Shown here in pieces: positions 1 through 7,786 of a stretch of 16,129 nucleotides of DNA. A model generated the notes under the pieces. That model did no database searches. It worked only from the letters and a program-made list of their open reading frames with translations, and was not told the origin of the DNA. This DNA is from Bacillota bacterium (GTDB lineage Bacteria > Bacillota > Clostridia > DSM-8532). Position numbers and translations under genes: made by a program. The DNA lies in contig JAEYPI010000160.1 in NCBI GenBank assembly GCA_023410885.1, positions 1 to 16,129 of the forward strand, read 5' to 3'. Each line of letters begins with the position of its first letter. Position 1 is the stretch's first letter.

Positions 1-1
1 C

Positions 2-1867
2 GAATTGGCTGAGCTTAGGCTTATGGAGCGCAAAGGAACACTCTATGATGCGCTTAAGAAATTAGCAGCCAATGGTACCGGAGAGGCCTCCATAAAAGCG
101 GCGGTATTTCTTAAGAATCTTCAGAAATGGCGTGAAATGGCCCTATATATGTCCACCGATCAGCTTATATGGCAGCTTTATCAGGATACCAACTATTATG
201 GCATGGTGGGTGCAATGCCGGCGGGGGAGCAAAGACAGGCTAATTTAAGAGTTTTGTTTGAACGGGCCAAGCAATTTGAAGAAACCAGCTATAAGGGGCT
301 ATTTAACTTTATCAGCTTTATTGACAAGCTAAAGGGCAGCAGGGGGGATATGGGAAGCGCCAAAACCTTGAGTGAGAATGATAATGTGGTACGCATTATG
401 AGTATTCACAAGAGCAAGGGATTGGAATTCCCGGTTGTCTTTCTCTCAGGCTGTGGAAAGAAGTTCAACCTGCAGGACATGAATAAGAGTATTTTGCTAC
501 ATCAGGATCTGGGCTTTGGTCCCGATGTAGTTGACCATAGATTGAGGTTATCCTGGCCCTCTGCGGCCAAGATGGCCATCAGGGATAAAATCAGGAGCGA
601 GACTCTATCGGAGGAAATGCGTATTCTCTACGTCGCACTGACAAGAGCTCGTGAAAAGCTCATCATCACAGGTGCTGCCAATGATGTGGGCAAAGCCGTC
701 ACCAAATGGTTAGGCGCAGCCGGTACTCAGCAGTACAGGCTGCCCGACTATGAAATGCTGAAGAGTAACCATTATTTAGACTGGATTGGTCCGGCGCTTT
801 TAAGGCATAAAGTGTGCGCAGGCCTTCGGAATAATGCTCCCCTCGGCAGTGAATTCAGGGGATGCCTGATTGATGATCCCTCCAGATGGGTCATCAGGCT
901 ATGGGACAAAAGTGATGTGTTCAGCAGCAAAATCTCGGAGGAAAGCAATGAAGATACCTTCTTCCGGTGGCTGGAGGGCCTAAATCAGCCCGAGGTGCCA
1001 AAATCGGAAGAACCGGTTCAGCAAATGGCCTTGGGAGAGGATTGGACAGAAGGACCCGTTCAGGCAGGGAACGGCCGTGAGGACACGATAGACGGGATCG
1101 CGTTTAGAGACGAGATACAGAGAAGGCTGAGCTGGCAGTATGCCTATGGGAAAACAGCCAAGGTTCCGGCCAAGGTTTCAGTTACTGAGCTTAAAAGGCG
1201 CTTTGATACGCAGTTAGCAGAAGAAAGCGGAGCCACAACCAACTATCTTCCGCTTCTGGTCAAGAAACCTCTATTCTTAGAGGAAAAGAAGGGGTTGAGT
1301 GCCGCTGAAAAAGGAACCATCATGCACTTTATCATGCAGCATCTGGATTTTGAGGGCCTAAAACCTTATTTCACAGCACAGGCTACTAGGCATGGAGCCT
1401 CCTCGGCCGAGGCCGAGATCAAAGCCCAGATTGACACCATGATGACTAAGGATTTACTCACACGCCAGCAAGCGCAGAGTGTCGATATTCTGAAAATCAG
1501 CACATTCTTTGCCTCTGAATTAGGCTTCCGTATGCTTGTGTCCGACGGCATCCATAGAGAGGTTCCCTTTAATATGGAGATACCCTGCTGTGAGCTCTAC
1601 AAGGACATGGCGGATGAGACTTGCCGGGATGAGACCGTACTGTTACAGGGCGTCATTGATTGCTACTTTGAGGAATCGGACGGCATAGTACTGGTAGACT
1701 ATAAAACCGACTATGTGCCAACCGGAAAGGAAGCGGACCTAAAAGAACGATACAGGCTACAAATTAGCTATTATTCAAGAGCTTTGGAGATGCTTACAGG
1801 GAAAAGGGTTAAAGAAAAATACATCGTCCTCTTTTGGAATGGGCAAGTGATTGACTATAATACATGA
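2..1867 (+). CDS. addA: ATP-dependent helicase/nuclease subunit A, AddA (5' truncated by window edge)
   Basis: AddA is the UvrD-like helicase and nuclease subunit of AddAB, the Firmicute counterpart of RecBCD, which unwinds and resects double-strand breaks for RecA. The reading frame is open to the left edge, so about half of a roughly 1,200-residue protein is present (numbering here counts the TTG codon at 5 as residue 1; it is not the true start). Helicase motif V (MSIHKSKGLEFPVVF, 132-146) and motif VI (LYVALTRAR, 208-216) are intact. The C-terminal RecB-family nuclease domain shows GTIMH (His441), GVID (Asp552) and VDYKTD (Asp565, Lys567), all needed for nuclease activity. No frameshift is visible. 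It is followed after 57 nt by hicA and then sbcDC in the same direction. The identity is secure; only the N-terminal Walker A half is outside the window. Confidence 0.96.
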   Translation, partial: ELAELRLMERKGTLYDALKKLAANGTGEASIKAAVFLKNLQKWREMALYMSTDQLIWQLYQDTNYYGMVGAMPAGEQRQANLRVLFERAKQFEETSYKGLFNFISFIDKLKGSRGDMGSAKTLSENDNVVRIMSIHKSKGLEFPVVFLSGCGKKFNLQDMNKSILLHQDLGFGPDVVDHRLRLSWPSAAKMAIRDKIRSETLSEEMRILYVALTRAREKLIITGAANDVGKAVTKWLGAAGTQQYRLPDYEMLKSNHYLDWIGPALLRHKVCAGLRNNAPLGSEFRGCLIDDPSRWVIRLWDKSDVFSSKISEESNEDTFFRWLEGLNQPEVPKSEEPVQQMALGEDWTEGPVQAGNGREDTIDGIAFRDEIQRRLSWQYAYGKTAKVPAKVSVTELKRRFDTQLAEESGATTNYLPLLVKKPLFLEEKKGLSAAEKGTIMHFIMQHLDFEGLKPYFTAQATRHGASSAEAEIKAQIDTMMTKDLLTRQQAQSVDILKISTFFASELGFRMLVSDGIHREVPFNMEIPCCELYKDMADETCRDETVLLQGVIDCYFEESDGIVLVDYKTDYVPTGKEADLKERYRLQISYYSRALEMLTGKRVKEKYIVLFWNGQVIDYNT

Positions 1868-1875
1868 CCTAATGC

Positions 1876-1898
1876 TTGCAACTAAAAAACAGTTGCAG
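1876..1898 (+). promoter_or_regulatory. Inverted repeat between addA and hicA (possible operator or RNA hairpin)
   Basis: TGCAACT (1877-1883) and AGTTGCA (1891-1897) are exact inverted repeats separated by 7 A-rich bases, with one extra T-G wobble outside. No T tract follows, so this is not an ordinary terminator. HicB antitoxins with a ribbon-helix-helix tail commonly repress their own operon by binding a palindrome just upstream, so this is the natural candidate operator. That role is inferred from position only. Confidence 0.45.
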
Positions 1899-1924
1899 AA
1901 TTCTCTGAAAGGAATATAATAAAG

Positions 1925-2188
1925 ATGGGGCAGATCCAGAAGCTTAAAGATCGTTTATTAAGTAAACCAAAGGATTTTACTTATGATGAATTGAGGAAGT
2001 TATTATTTTCTTTGGGGTGCATTGAGGACCGCATGGGTAAAACCTCAGGATCAAGGGTAGCTTTCATACATAAAGCTTCAGGTCTTATCTTACGGCTACA
2101 TAAGCCCCATCCTGGAAACGAGCTTAAAAGGTATCAGGTTGAGGAAGCGATAAAGTATGTTCAGAATTTGGAGGCGATCATACAGTGA
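1925..2188 (+). CDS. hicA: HicA-family toxin (putative mRNA interferase)
   Basis: This 87-residue protein matches the HicA toxin family, small dsRBD-fold ribonucleases that cleave mRNA unless bound by HicB. Visible hallmarks are the opening KLKDRLLSKPKDFTYDELRKLL (residues 6-27, shortened in comparison), then SGSRV (41-45), and LHKPHPGN (58-65). Many HicA proteins carry a catalytic His after the GS of this motif; here the position is Arg44, as in a clostridial subfamily, and His59 and His62 remain as possible catalytic residues. The start ATG has AAAGGA at 1908-1913 with 11 nt spacing, which is a little long. The stop overlaps the GTG start of hicB (GTGA), the usual toxin-first order. The gene sits between addA and sbcD and appears more AT-rich by eye than both. 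Family assignment is good; toxicity is untested. Confidence 0.85.
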   Translation: MGQIQKLKDRLLSKPKDFTYDELRKLLFSLGCIEDRMGKTSGSRVAFIHKASGLILRLHKPHPGNELKRYQVEEAIKYVQNLEAIIQ

Positions 2189-2532
2189 AGAACTTCATGG
2201 AGTATAAGGGTTACTTTGCAAGAATTGAGTATAGTGATAAAGATGATATATTTTACGGTGTTATCGAGGGTATCAACGATAGCATTTCTTTTGAAGGTGA
2301 AGGCCGGGACGAATTAAAAGCGGCCTTTCATGAAGCTGTTGATGATTATCTCGATATGTGCAGCAGGTATGGAAAAGAACCTCAAAAGATGTATAAGGGG
2401 AGTTTTAATGTCCGCATTGAACCTGATCTTCATAAAAAAGCAGCTATCATCGCCTCGTCACAAAACATCTCACTTAATCAATTTGTAGAATCAGCGATCT
2501 CCGATAAAGTGCAAGCATCAACCCGCGAATAA
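2185..2532 (+). CDS. hicB: HicB-family antitoxin with ribbon-helix-helix tail
   Basis: This 115-residue protein is the cognate antitoxin: an N-terminal RNase-H-like fold that covers the toxin and a C-terminal DNA-binding segment for autoregulation. The N-terminus MEYKGYFARIEY followed by IFYGVIEGI (22-30) and SFEGEGRDEL (35-44) is typical of HicB. Residues about 72-106, from GSFNVRIEPDLHKKA to LNQFVESAIS, look like an Arc/MetJ-type ribbon-helix-helix. I chose GTG at 2185 because it overlaps the hicA stop, has GGAGG at 2170-2174, and reproduces the family's MKNF-EYKGY start; ATG at 2197 is the alternative. sbcD begins 21 nt downstream, so the pair may be co-transcribed with the flanking repair genes. 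Confidence 0.88.
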   Translation: MKNFMEYKGYFARIEYSDKDDIFYGVIEGINDSISFEGEGRDELKAAFHEAVDDYLDMCSRYGKEPQKMYKGSFNVRIEPDLHKKAAIIASSQNISLNQFVESAISDKVQASTRE

Positions 2533-2553
2533 ATTGTCTTTAAAGGAGGCATT

Positions 2554-3867
2554 ATGCGCATTTTACATACGTCCGACTGGCATTTGGGCAAGAATCTTGA
2601 GCAAATCAACCGGCTTGATGAGCAGCGTGAGTTTATCGACTTTCTCTGCCAAGCTGTTGATGAGCAGAAAATTGATTTGGTGCTGATTGCCGGCGATATT
2701 TATGACACTTATAACCCGTCCGCAGCCTCTGAGGCCCTTTTTTATGAGGCTGTTGAGCGGTTGAATAACAAGGGAAAGCGTGCCGTTGTTGTGATTGCAG
2801 GCAATCATGATAATCCGGACCGCTTGTGTGCGGCGAGCCCCTTGGCCCATAAAGACGGCATTATTCTTTTGGGTTATCCCGGAAGTGACGGGGGAGAATA
2901 CCCTCTTGATAGCGAGAATATTCGGTTACTTCAATCCGGTCCGGGTTGGCTTGAGCTGGCCCTAGCGAGCTGTGGCCAATCTACCGTCATCATAACCCTG
3001 CCCTACCCGTCGGAATCCCGACTGGAAGAGGTTCTGGCTGACAAAGCCGATGAGGGCATTCTTCAAAAAGCTTATTCTGAAAAAATAGGGCGTATCCTTT
3101 CATCCCTAAGCCAGCGTTTTAGAGAGGATACTGTCAATCTTGTCATGGCCCACCTTTTTATGATGGGCGGCAAGTCCTCTGACTCTGAAAGAACTTTGCA
3201 GGTAGGGGGCGCCCTAACGGTAGAGGCGGAAGTATTGCCCGCCAATGCTCACTATGTGGCTTTGGGGCATCTCCATAGACCCCAGGAAATCCGCAATGCG
3301 CCATGTCCGGTATTCTATTCGGGCTCGCCCTTAGCTTACAGCTTTTCAGAAGCGGAACACAGCAAGGCCGTCTATATCATTGATGCTGTTCCCGGTGAGA
3401 AGGCCGAGATCACACCCCTTTATTTAAGCTGCGGTAAGCCCTTGAGAAGGTGGTTTGCAGAGGAAGGCTATGGACAAGCCCTCCAATGGTGTGAGGAGGG
3501 TCGGGACAGTAATGGGTGGATTGATCTTGAAATTGTCATGGATCAGGTTTTGACCCAGGAGGAGCAAAGGCGCTTAAGAACCCTTTATCCCGGTATTATC
3601 AACATACGCCCCCGCCTGAAAACCGATCCTGTGGAGGTACTAAGTCCCCAAAGCAGGGAAGGTAAGAAAATCGATGAGCTTTTTAAGGATTATTATAAGT
3701 ACCGGACTGGCACGGATATTTCGGACGAATTGATGGGTGCTTTTATTGAGATACTCAATGACGAAAATAGTGACGAAGGCGAGGCCTTTGACAGGAATGG
3801 GCAAGCGGCCGGTCAAAGTACTGTTGGCATGAGAGGAGGTGAGGGTGATGAGACCGAAGCTTCTTGA
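2554..3867 (+). CDS. sbcD: Exonuclease subunit SbcD (Mre11-like)
   Basis: SbcD is the Mn-dependent nuclease of the SbcCD (Mre11-Rad50) complex, which opens DNA hairpins and trims protein-blocked ends. The calcineurin-like phosphoesterase motifs are complete: SDWHLG with Asp8 and His10, AGDIYD with Asp48, GNHD with Asn84/His85, His200 in MAHLF, and GHLH with His239/His241. At 437 residues it is a little longer than the usual about 380-410, the extra being a hydrophilic C-terminal tail. The start has AAAGGAGG at 2542-2549. Its last 20 bases overlap sbcC, implying translational coupling and equal production of the two subunits. Assignment is secure. Confidence 0.97.
   Translation: MRILHTSDWHLGKNLEQINRLDEQREFIDFLCQAVDEQKIDLVLIAGDIYDTYNPSAASEALFYEAVERLNNKGKRAVVVIAGNHDNPDRLCAASPLAHKDGIILLGYPGSDGGEYPLDSENIRLLQSGPGWLELALASCGQSTVIITLPYPSESRLEEVLADKADEGILQKAYSEKIGRILSSLSQRFREDTVNLVMAHLFMMGGKSSDSERTLQVGGALTVEAEVLPANAHYVALGHLHRPQEIRNAPCPVFYSGSPLAYSFSEAEHSKAVYIIDAVPGEKAEITPLYLSCGKPLRRWFAEEGYGQALQWCEEGRDSNGWIDLEIVMDQVLTQEEQRRLRTLYPGIINIRPRLKTDPVEVLSPQSREGKKIDELFKDYYKYRTGTDISDELMGAFIEILNDENSDEGEAFDRNGQAAGQSTVGMRGGEGDETEAS
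3834..3840 (+). promoter_or_regulatory. Ribosome binding site that fixes the sbcC start
   Basis: AGGAGGT lies 7 nt before the ATG at 3848. An in-frame GTG at 3839 overlaps this site itself and cannot use it, so sbcC translation should begin at ATG 3848 with MRPKLLEIEG. The site lies inside the sbcD coding region. Confidence 0.8.
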
Positions 3868-6800
3868 AATTGAGGGTTTGCAGAGCTTCCGTGATGTGCA
3901 AAGAATTGATTTTGAAGCTCTGAGTGAGACGGGCCTATTTGGTATATTCGGGCCAACGGGCAGCGGTAAATCCACTGTTCTCGATGCCATCACCTTCGCC
4001 CTTTACGGTAAGATCAAGCGCGCCGATGGCGGTACTCAGGGGATTATCAATTCCCATCATAAAACCGCCCGAGTTTCTTTTACCTTTGAATTGATTCGAG
4101 AGGGTATCCGAAGAAACTATAGAGTGGAGCGGGTTTATCAGAGAAAGAAGGATTCTCCTGTTTTCGGAGAGGCCAAGGTTGCTCGGCTCATTGAAATATC
4201 CGAGGCCGGAGAAATCCCCCTCTGCGACAAGGCCAATGACGTGAGTAATACTATTAAGGAATTGCTGGGCCTTAGCCATGAGGATTTCACCCGGGCTGTG
4301 GTTTTGCCTCAGAACAGCTTTCAAGAGTTTCTGCTTCTCAATAACGCAGATCGTCGTGGTATGCTGGAGCGGATTTTTTATCTTGAGGAGTATGGCAAGC
4401 AGCTAACTGAGAAGCTCACCAGAAAGATGGCGGGGCTTAAAAGTCGTATTGATACGCTGTTTGGGGAGCTAAAGGGCTATGAGGACGCTTCTGACGAGGC
4501 CCTTCTTGAAGCCCAAAAAGCCAGGGATGAGGCGGTAGCAGAGCGTGATAAGGCAGTTAACGATCTTAAAAAGACGGAATTGCAGTACAAGGAAGCCAAA
4601 GAGGTCTGGGAACTTGTTCAAGACCTTTCGCAAGTGTTGGACAAAGAAAAGGAGCATCTGTCCTTACAAGAAAAAATGGCTCAAAAGAAGGCATGCATGG
4701 AGAAAGCCCAGAAAGCAGAGGGACTGGTCCCATCCCTTCAACCCCTTCGAGCGCTCACGGAGAAGTTGGCCCAGACAGAAAATGAACTGGGGCTTATCCT
4801 TCAAAAGCTACCCATGATTCAGACCGAATTGGGGGAAAGCGATGTTAAGTATCAAACATTGAAACAAGAAATAAGCCATGAGCAGCCCCGTTTATTAAGC
4901 TTGAAGGCTCGTCTTGAGGATGCCTTGGGTATTAAGTCAGAGCTGACGGCTCTGGTAGCGCAAATAAACGAACTGAACGGTGGGGCGGCCCAAATTAGAG
5001 AGGAGAAATTGCGACAAAGCGTTCTGCTCAAGGAAGAAACTGAGGCTCAGGAACGGCTTGATAAGGAGCTTGTGGCCCTTAAAACAAAAACCGATGGCCT
5101 GAAGATTGCACCGGAATATCGTCAGACTATTCAAGAGGGTGCAAAGCTTGAAAAGGATGCGCAAGCCCTGAACGAAAAGGTTGTGGACCTTGAGAACCAA
5201 GTCATCAGCCTTAAAAACACTCAAAGCCAAATCCTTCAAAAGCTTACTGGCGTAAAAGGTGAGCGGTTGGACAAGGAGAAAGCCCTTGAATTACTGAACC
5301 TTGAAAAGCAAGGCCATGATGGGCATGTGCCCGCCGACAAAGCTGAGATCCTGCGAAAAACCGAGAGACTTCACAGCTTTCAGGCGGTATACGATATCCT
5401 TTGCTTCCACAAAAAGGGACTGGATACCTTGAGAAAGAAGCAATCCGATCTGCAGGATGCATTGGGGGAGCTTATTCAAAAGAAGATGAGGCTCAATGAA
5501 GAAAAGAACGCTACTCAGGCGGTTTTTGAAATGGCCAAGCTAGCGCTGGATAATGCGGTTGATGAACTGAACCGCAATACAGCCCATCGCCTGTCCCAGA
5601 CTTTGAAAGCAGGGGAGCCCTGTCCGGTTTGTGGGTCGGAGCATCATCCCAAACCAGCGTCAGGTGCGGATATGTCGGATGCGGCTTTGCTGGAACAACG
5701 GATTCAACAGGCGAAGCATGAGGTCGAAGCAGCGGAACAGCGTTTGAAAGAGGCTGAAACGGCGGTTCTTCTGCTCGAAGAAAAAATGAAGGCCTTGACC
5801 GAGCAGAATCAATTACTTTCCCATGAGATAAGTCAAAGGACTCAGGATTATAGCGCTGAGCAAGCCAAGCTTCCGGAGGTCCTGAGAGCCCTTGAATTAG
5901 AAGGCCTCAAGCAGGAACTTGAGCGGATGAGCCAAATTAGCGCAGAAAAGCTCAAGGCCATTGAAGTTTGGGAAAAAGAGCAGGAGGCTATAAAGGAAAA
6001 GCTTCAAAAGCTCAATGAGGCCCTAAATGGCTACCGACTGACCGAGCATGGTATGAATACCGAGCTGAAGGTCAATCAGGACGGCTTGACGCAGCTTGAA
6101 AAATCCTTATTAGAGGCCCAAAAAATAGCTCATAGCGTGGGTCAGCAATACATGGATTTCTTGCAAAATCACCACCTACAGAGTGGAACGGCTGAACTCA
6201 ATCGACTTGCAGAAATGGACCGCCAACTCCATGGCTTACAGAAACACATGGAACAGGTGACTCAACAATCAAGCCAGAAGAGGATTCTGGTTGAAGCAAT
6301 AAAGGAGAAGCTCCAAGGGCTGAATAGTACGTTCATTCAAAAGGAGACAGAACTAAAAAGCTTGGCGTCCCAGAGAGATGCTATGGCCCTCAAGCTCAGA
6401 GAATTGGCAGGAGAAGCTTCTATCGAGCAAGAGCTTAAAGCCATTGATGAAAAGCTCAGTGCTTATGGAAGGCTTGAAAATGACTGTCATGAAAGGTTGC
6501 AGATGCTTGAAAAGCAGGTCAATGGCCTTGAAAACCAAAAAGCGCTACTCATGAACCAGCAAAGCATTTTCAACGAGAGCCTGTCCAAAGAGAGGGAAAG
6601 CTTGAAAAAGGCGCTGGGTGAAAGGGGTTTCTTAGATCAAGAGGAAGTAGAAGGTGCCTTGTTGCCCCAGTCTGAGTTAAAAGCACTCAAGAACGAGATA
6701 GAAGCCTATGAACAAAAAGGGTTCAATCTTAGGGCCAATAGGGATATGATACAGAAAAAGCTGAATGAACGCCATATAACCGAGGCGGAGTGGAAACAGC

Positions 6801-7471
6801 TCAACACTGCTTATCAGGAGATTGCAGCCTATAAGGAGGCCTGTGTCTCCAGAAGTGAGGTGGCTAAGAGCCGGTATGATCAACTTAGCCTCAAGCATGA
6901 TAAGTGGGCGACGCTTAATGCAAGCTATCAAGGGCTTACCCATAAGCAGGGGCTGTTTGAGCAAATCCAAAAGGTGTTAAGGGCTGAGCTGCGCAAGGAT
7001 AATAGCTTTATTGATTATATTGCAGAAGAGAGGCTGCGCTATGTAGCGGCAAAGGCCTCGGAGACCTTGGGGCTCATGACCAAGTATAAATATGGTCTGG
7101 AGCTGGATACGGAGGCCGGTTTCATTATCCGGGACAATGCCAATGGTGGCGTATGCCGCAAAGTGACATCCCTTTCAGGAGGCGAGACCTTCTTGACCTC
7201 TCTTTCCTTGGCATTGGCTTTATCCGAGCAAATTCAGCTCAAAGGGCAAAGCCCTCTGGAATTCTTCTTCCTCGATGAAGGCTTTGGTACCTTGGACAAC
7301 AGCCTGCTGGATACGGTTATTGACGCTTTGGAGCGTCTGAGTAAAAGGGAGCGGGTGATCGGGCTTATCAGCCATGTGCCCGAGCTGAGAAGCAGAATAG
7401 GCCGTCGACTGGTCATTGATCCGCCCACCGCACAGGGTGAGGGAAGCCGGGTGAAAATAGAGAAGGCCTAA
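3848..7471 (+). CDS. sbcC: Exonuclease subunit SbcC (Rad50-like SMC ATPase)
   Basis: SbcC is the ATPase and DNA-tethering subunit of SbcCD. With ATG 3848 as start it has 1,207 residues, longer than E. coli SbcC (about 1,050). Order of elements: Walker A GPTGSGKST (35-43); a long coiled coil rich in Glu, Lys, Leu and Gln; the zinc hook CPVC (Cys592, Cys595), where two molecules dimerise around a metal; the returning coiled coil; the ABC signature LSGGE (1109-1113); Walker B FFFLDEGFGTLD with Asp1143 and catalytic Glu1144; and the H-loop His in LISHVPE. Nothing is missing. It overlaps sbcD by 20 nt. No clear terminator directly follows its stop; the first good one is at 7642-7676. An upstream GTG at 3839 would add only three residues. 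Confidence 0.97.
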   Translation: MRPKLLEIEGLQSFRDVQRIDFEALSETGLFGIFGPTGSGKSTVLDAITFALYGKIKRADGGTQGIINSHHKTARVSFTFELIREGIRRNYRVERVYQRKKDSPVFGEAKVARLIEISEAGEIPLCDKANDVSNTIKELLGLSHEDFTRAVVLPQNSFQEFLLLNNADRRGMLERIFYLEEYGKQLTEKLTRKMAGLKSRIDTLFGELKGYEDASDEALLEAQKARDEAVAERDKAVNDLKKTELQYKEAKEVWELVQDLSQVLDKEKEHLSLQEKMAQKKACMEKAQKAEGLVPSLQPLRALTEKLAQTENELGLILQKLPMIQTELGESDVKYQTLKQEISHEQPRLLSLKARLEDALGIKSELTALVAQINELNGGAAQIREEKLRQSVLLKEETEAQERLDKELVALKTKTDGLKIAPEYRQTIQEGAKLEKDAQALNEKVVDLENQVISLKNTQSQILQKLTGVKGERLDKEKALELLNLEKQGHDGHVPADKAEILRKTERLHSFQAVYDILCFHKKGLDTLRKKQSDLQDALGELIQKKMRLNEEKNATQAVFEMAKLALDNAVDELNRNTAHRLSQTLKAGEPCPVCGSEHHPKPASGADMSDAALLEQRIQQAKHEVEAAEQRLKEAETAVLLLEEKMKALTEQNQLLSHEISQRTQDYSAEQAKLPEVLRALELEGLKQELERMSQISAEKLKAIEVWEKEQEAIKEKLQKLNEALNGYRLTEHGMNTELKVNQDGLTQLEKSLLEAQKIAHSVGQQYMDFLQNHHLQSGTAELNRLAEMDRQLHGLQKHMEQVTQQSSQKRILVEAIKEKLQGLNSTFIQKETELKSLASQRDAMALKLRELAGEASIEQELKAIDEKLSAYGRLENDCHERLQMLEKQVNGLENQKALLMNQQSIFNESLSKERESLKKALGERGFLDQEEVEGALLPQSELKALKNEIEAYEQKGFNLRANRDMIQKKLNERHITEAEWKQLNTAYQEIAAYKEACVSRSEVAKSRYDQLSLKHDKWATLNASYQGLTHKQGLFEQIQKVLRAELRKDNSFIDYIAEERLRYVAAKASETLGLMTKYKYGLELDTEAGFIIRDNANGGVCRKVTSLSGGETFLTSLSLALALSEQIQLKGQSPLEFFFLDEGFGTLDNSLLDTVIDALERLSKRERVIGLISHVPELRSRIGRRLVIDPPTAQGEGSRVKIEKA

Positions 7472-7502
7472 TGAGAAACTTCAGCTATAGTGATTTAGTG
7501 GA

Positions 7503-7531
7503 TTGAGGAGCTCCCATTTGCGCTCTATAAT
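7503..7531 (+). promoter_or_regulatory. Candidate sigma-A promoter of the first intergenic mini-unit
   Basis: TTGAGG (7503-7508), 17 bases, then a perfect TATAAT (7526-7531). A transcript would begin near 7538 and run about 140 nt to the terminator at 7642-7676. The match is good, but no experimental evidence is available here. Confidence 0.55.
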
Positions 7532-7603
7532 AAAATTGTACATGAGATCATGTGCATGACGGTATCCGGAGCCGAATTTGCATAGGAAGGAGTGATCAGA
7601 CAA

Positions 7604-7636
7604 GTGAAGATTACAATGGAGGTGGCCATACTTTAA
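7604..7636 (+). CDS. Putative 10-codon leader-peptide-like ORF, unit 1
   Basis: GTG AAG followed by eight more codons and TAA would encode MKITMEVAIL. AAGGAG at 7587-7592 lies 11 nt upstream, slightly far; an in-frame GTG at 7592 overlaps the ribosome site. The stop codon falls in the loop of the TGGCCAT/ATGGCCA hairpin, and the terminator begins at 7642, so a ribosome finishing this ORF would cover the terminator's 5' arm. The segment from GGAAGGAGTG to TAA is 52 nt and resembles the 51-nt segment at 7772-7822 at both ends. An ORF this short could be chance; the case rests on the ribosome site and the similarity to the second copy. Confidence 0.3.
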   Translation: MKITMEVAIL

Positions 7637-7676
7637 TGGCCAAAGGGCAGTAATCCTTCGGGGTTATTGCCCTTTT
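7623..7676 (+). terminator. Hairpin plus Rho-independent terminator with UUCG tetraloop
   Basis: TGGCCAT (7623-7629) pairs with ATGGCCA (7636-7642). Immediately after, 7642-7656 pairs with 7661-7675 through 15 pairs, including two G-U wobbles, capped by TTCG (7657-7660) and ending in TTTT (7673-7676). It would end both the first mini-unit and any sbcC read-through. The two stems share base 7642, so they compete slightly. Confidence 0.75.
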
Positions 7677-7710
7677 CATCAACAGGATTTTTGAGAAGAG
7701 TTATTTATAA

Positions 7711-7754
7711 CCATTCTTTATCTTGACGATAGAGTGGTAATCGTCATAGAATGG
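7711..7754. promoter_or_regulatory. Nested inverted repeats over the unit-2 promoter (candidate operator)
   Basis: Two exact inverted repeats are nested: CCATTCT (7711-7717) with AGAATGG (7748-7754), and TGACGAT (7724-7730) with ATCGTCA (7740-7746), the latter separated by 9 bases. The inner pair begins inside the -35 hexamer and ends just before the -10 hexamer, the classic place for a repressor. No regulator is proven; the HTH-like protein at 8002-8313 is the nearest candidate. Confidence 0.5.
7723..7752 (+). promoter_or_regulatory. Candidate sigma-A promoter of the second intergenic mini-unit
   Basis: TTGACG (7723-7728), 18 bases, TAGAAT (7747-7752): five of six matches in each hexamer. 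Transcription would begin near 7759, about 15 nt before the ribosome site at 7774-7779, leaving a leader of about 215 nt ending at the terminator at 7947-7974, with the 8002 gene just beyond. Confidence 0.6.
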
Positions 7755-7786
7755 AATATATATTTCAGTATGGAAGGAGTGTTCAA

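Noticed and set aside
1915..1920. Perfect TATAAT as a hicA promoter -10 box
   Set aside because: It lies between the AAAGGA ribosome site and the start codon; transcription would begin at about the start codon and lose the ribosome site. No good -35 exists at the right distance.
3839..3847. GTG 3839 as the sbcC start
   Set aside because: The codon lies in the AGGAGGT ribosome site; ATG 3848 is correctly spaced and fits the family N-terminus.
7550..7585. 11-codon ORF starting ATG at 7550
   Set aside because: No ribosome site upstream; the AAGGAG site lies after its stop.
7538..7640. Known riboswitch in the first mini-unit
   Set aside because: I compared it mentally with the cores of TPP, FMN, SAM, purine, lysine, c-di-GMP, fluoride, Moco and THF riboswitches and found no convincing match. 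This was not an Rfam search.
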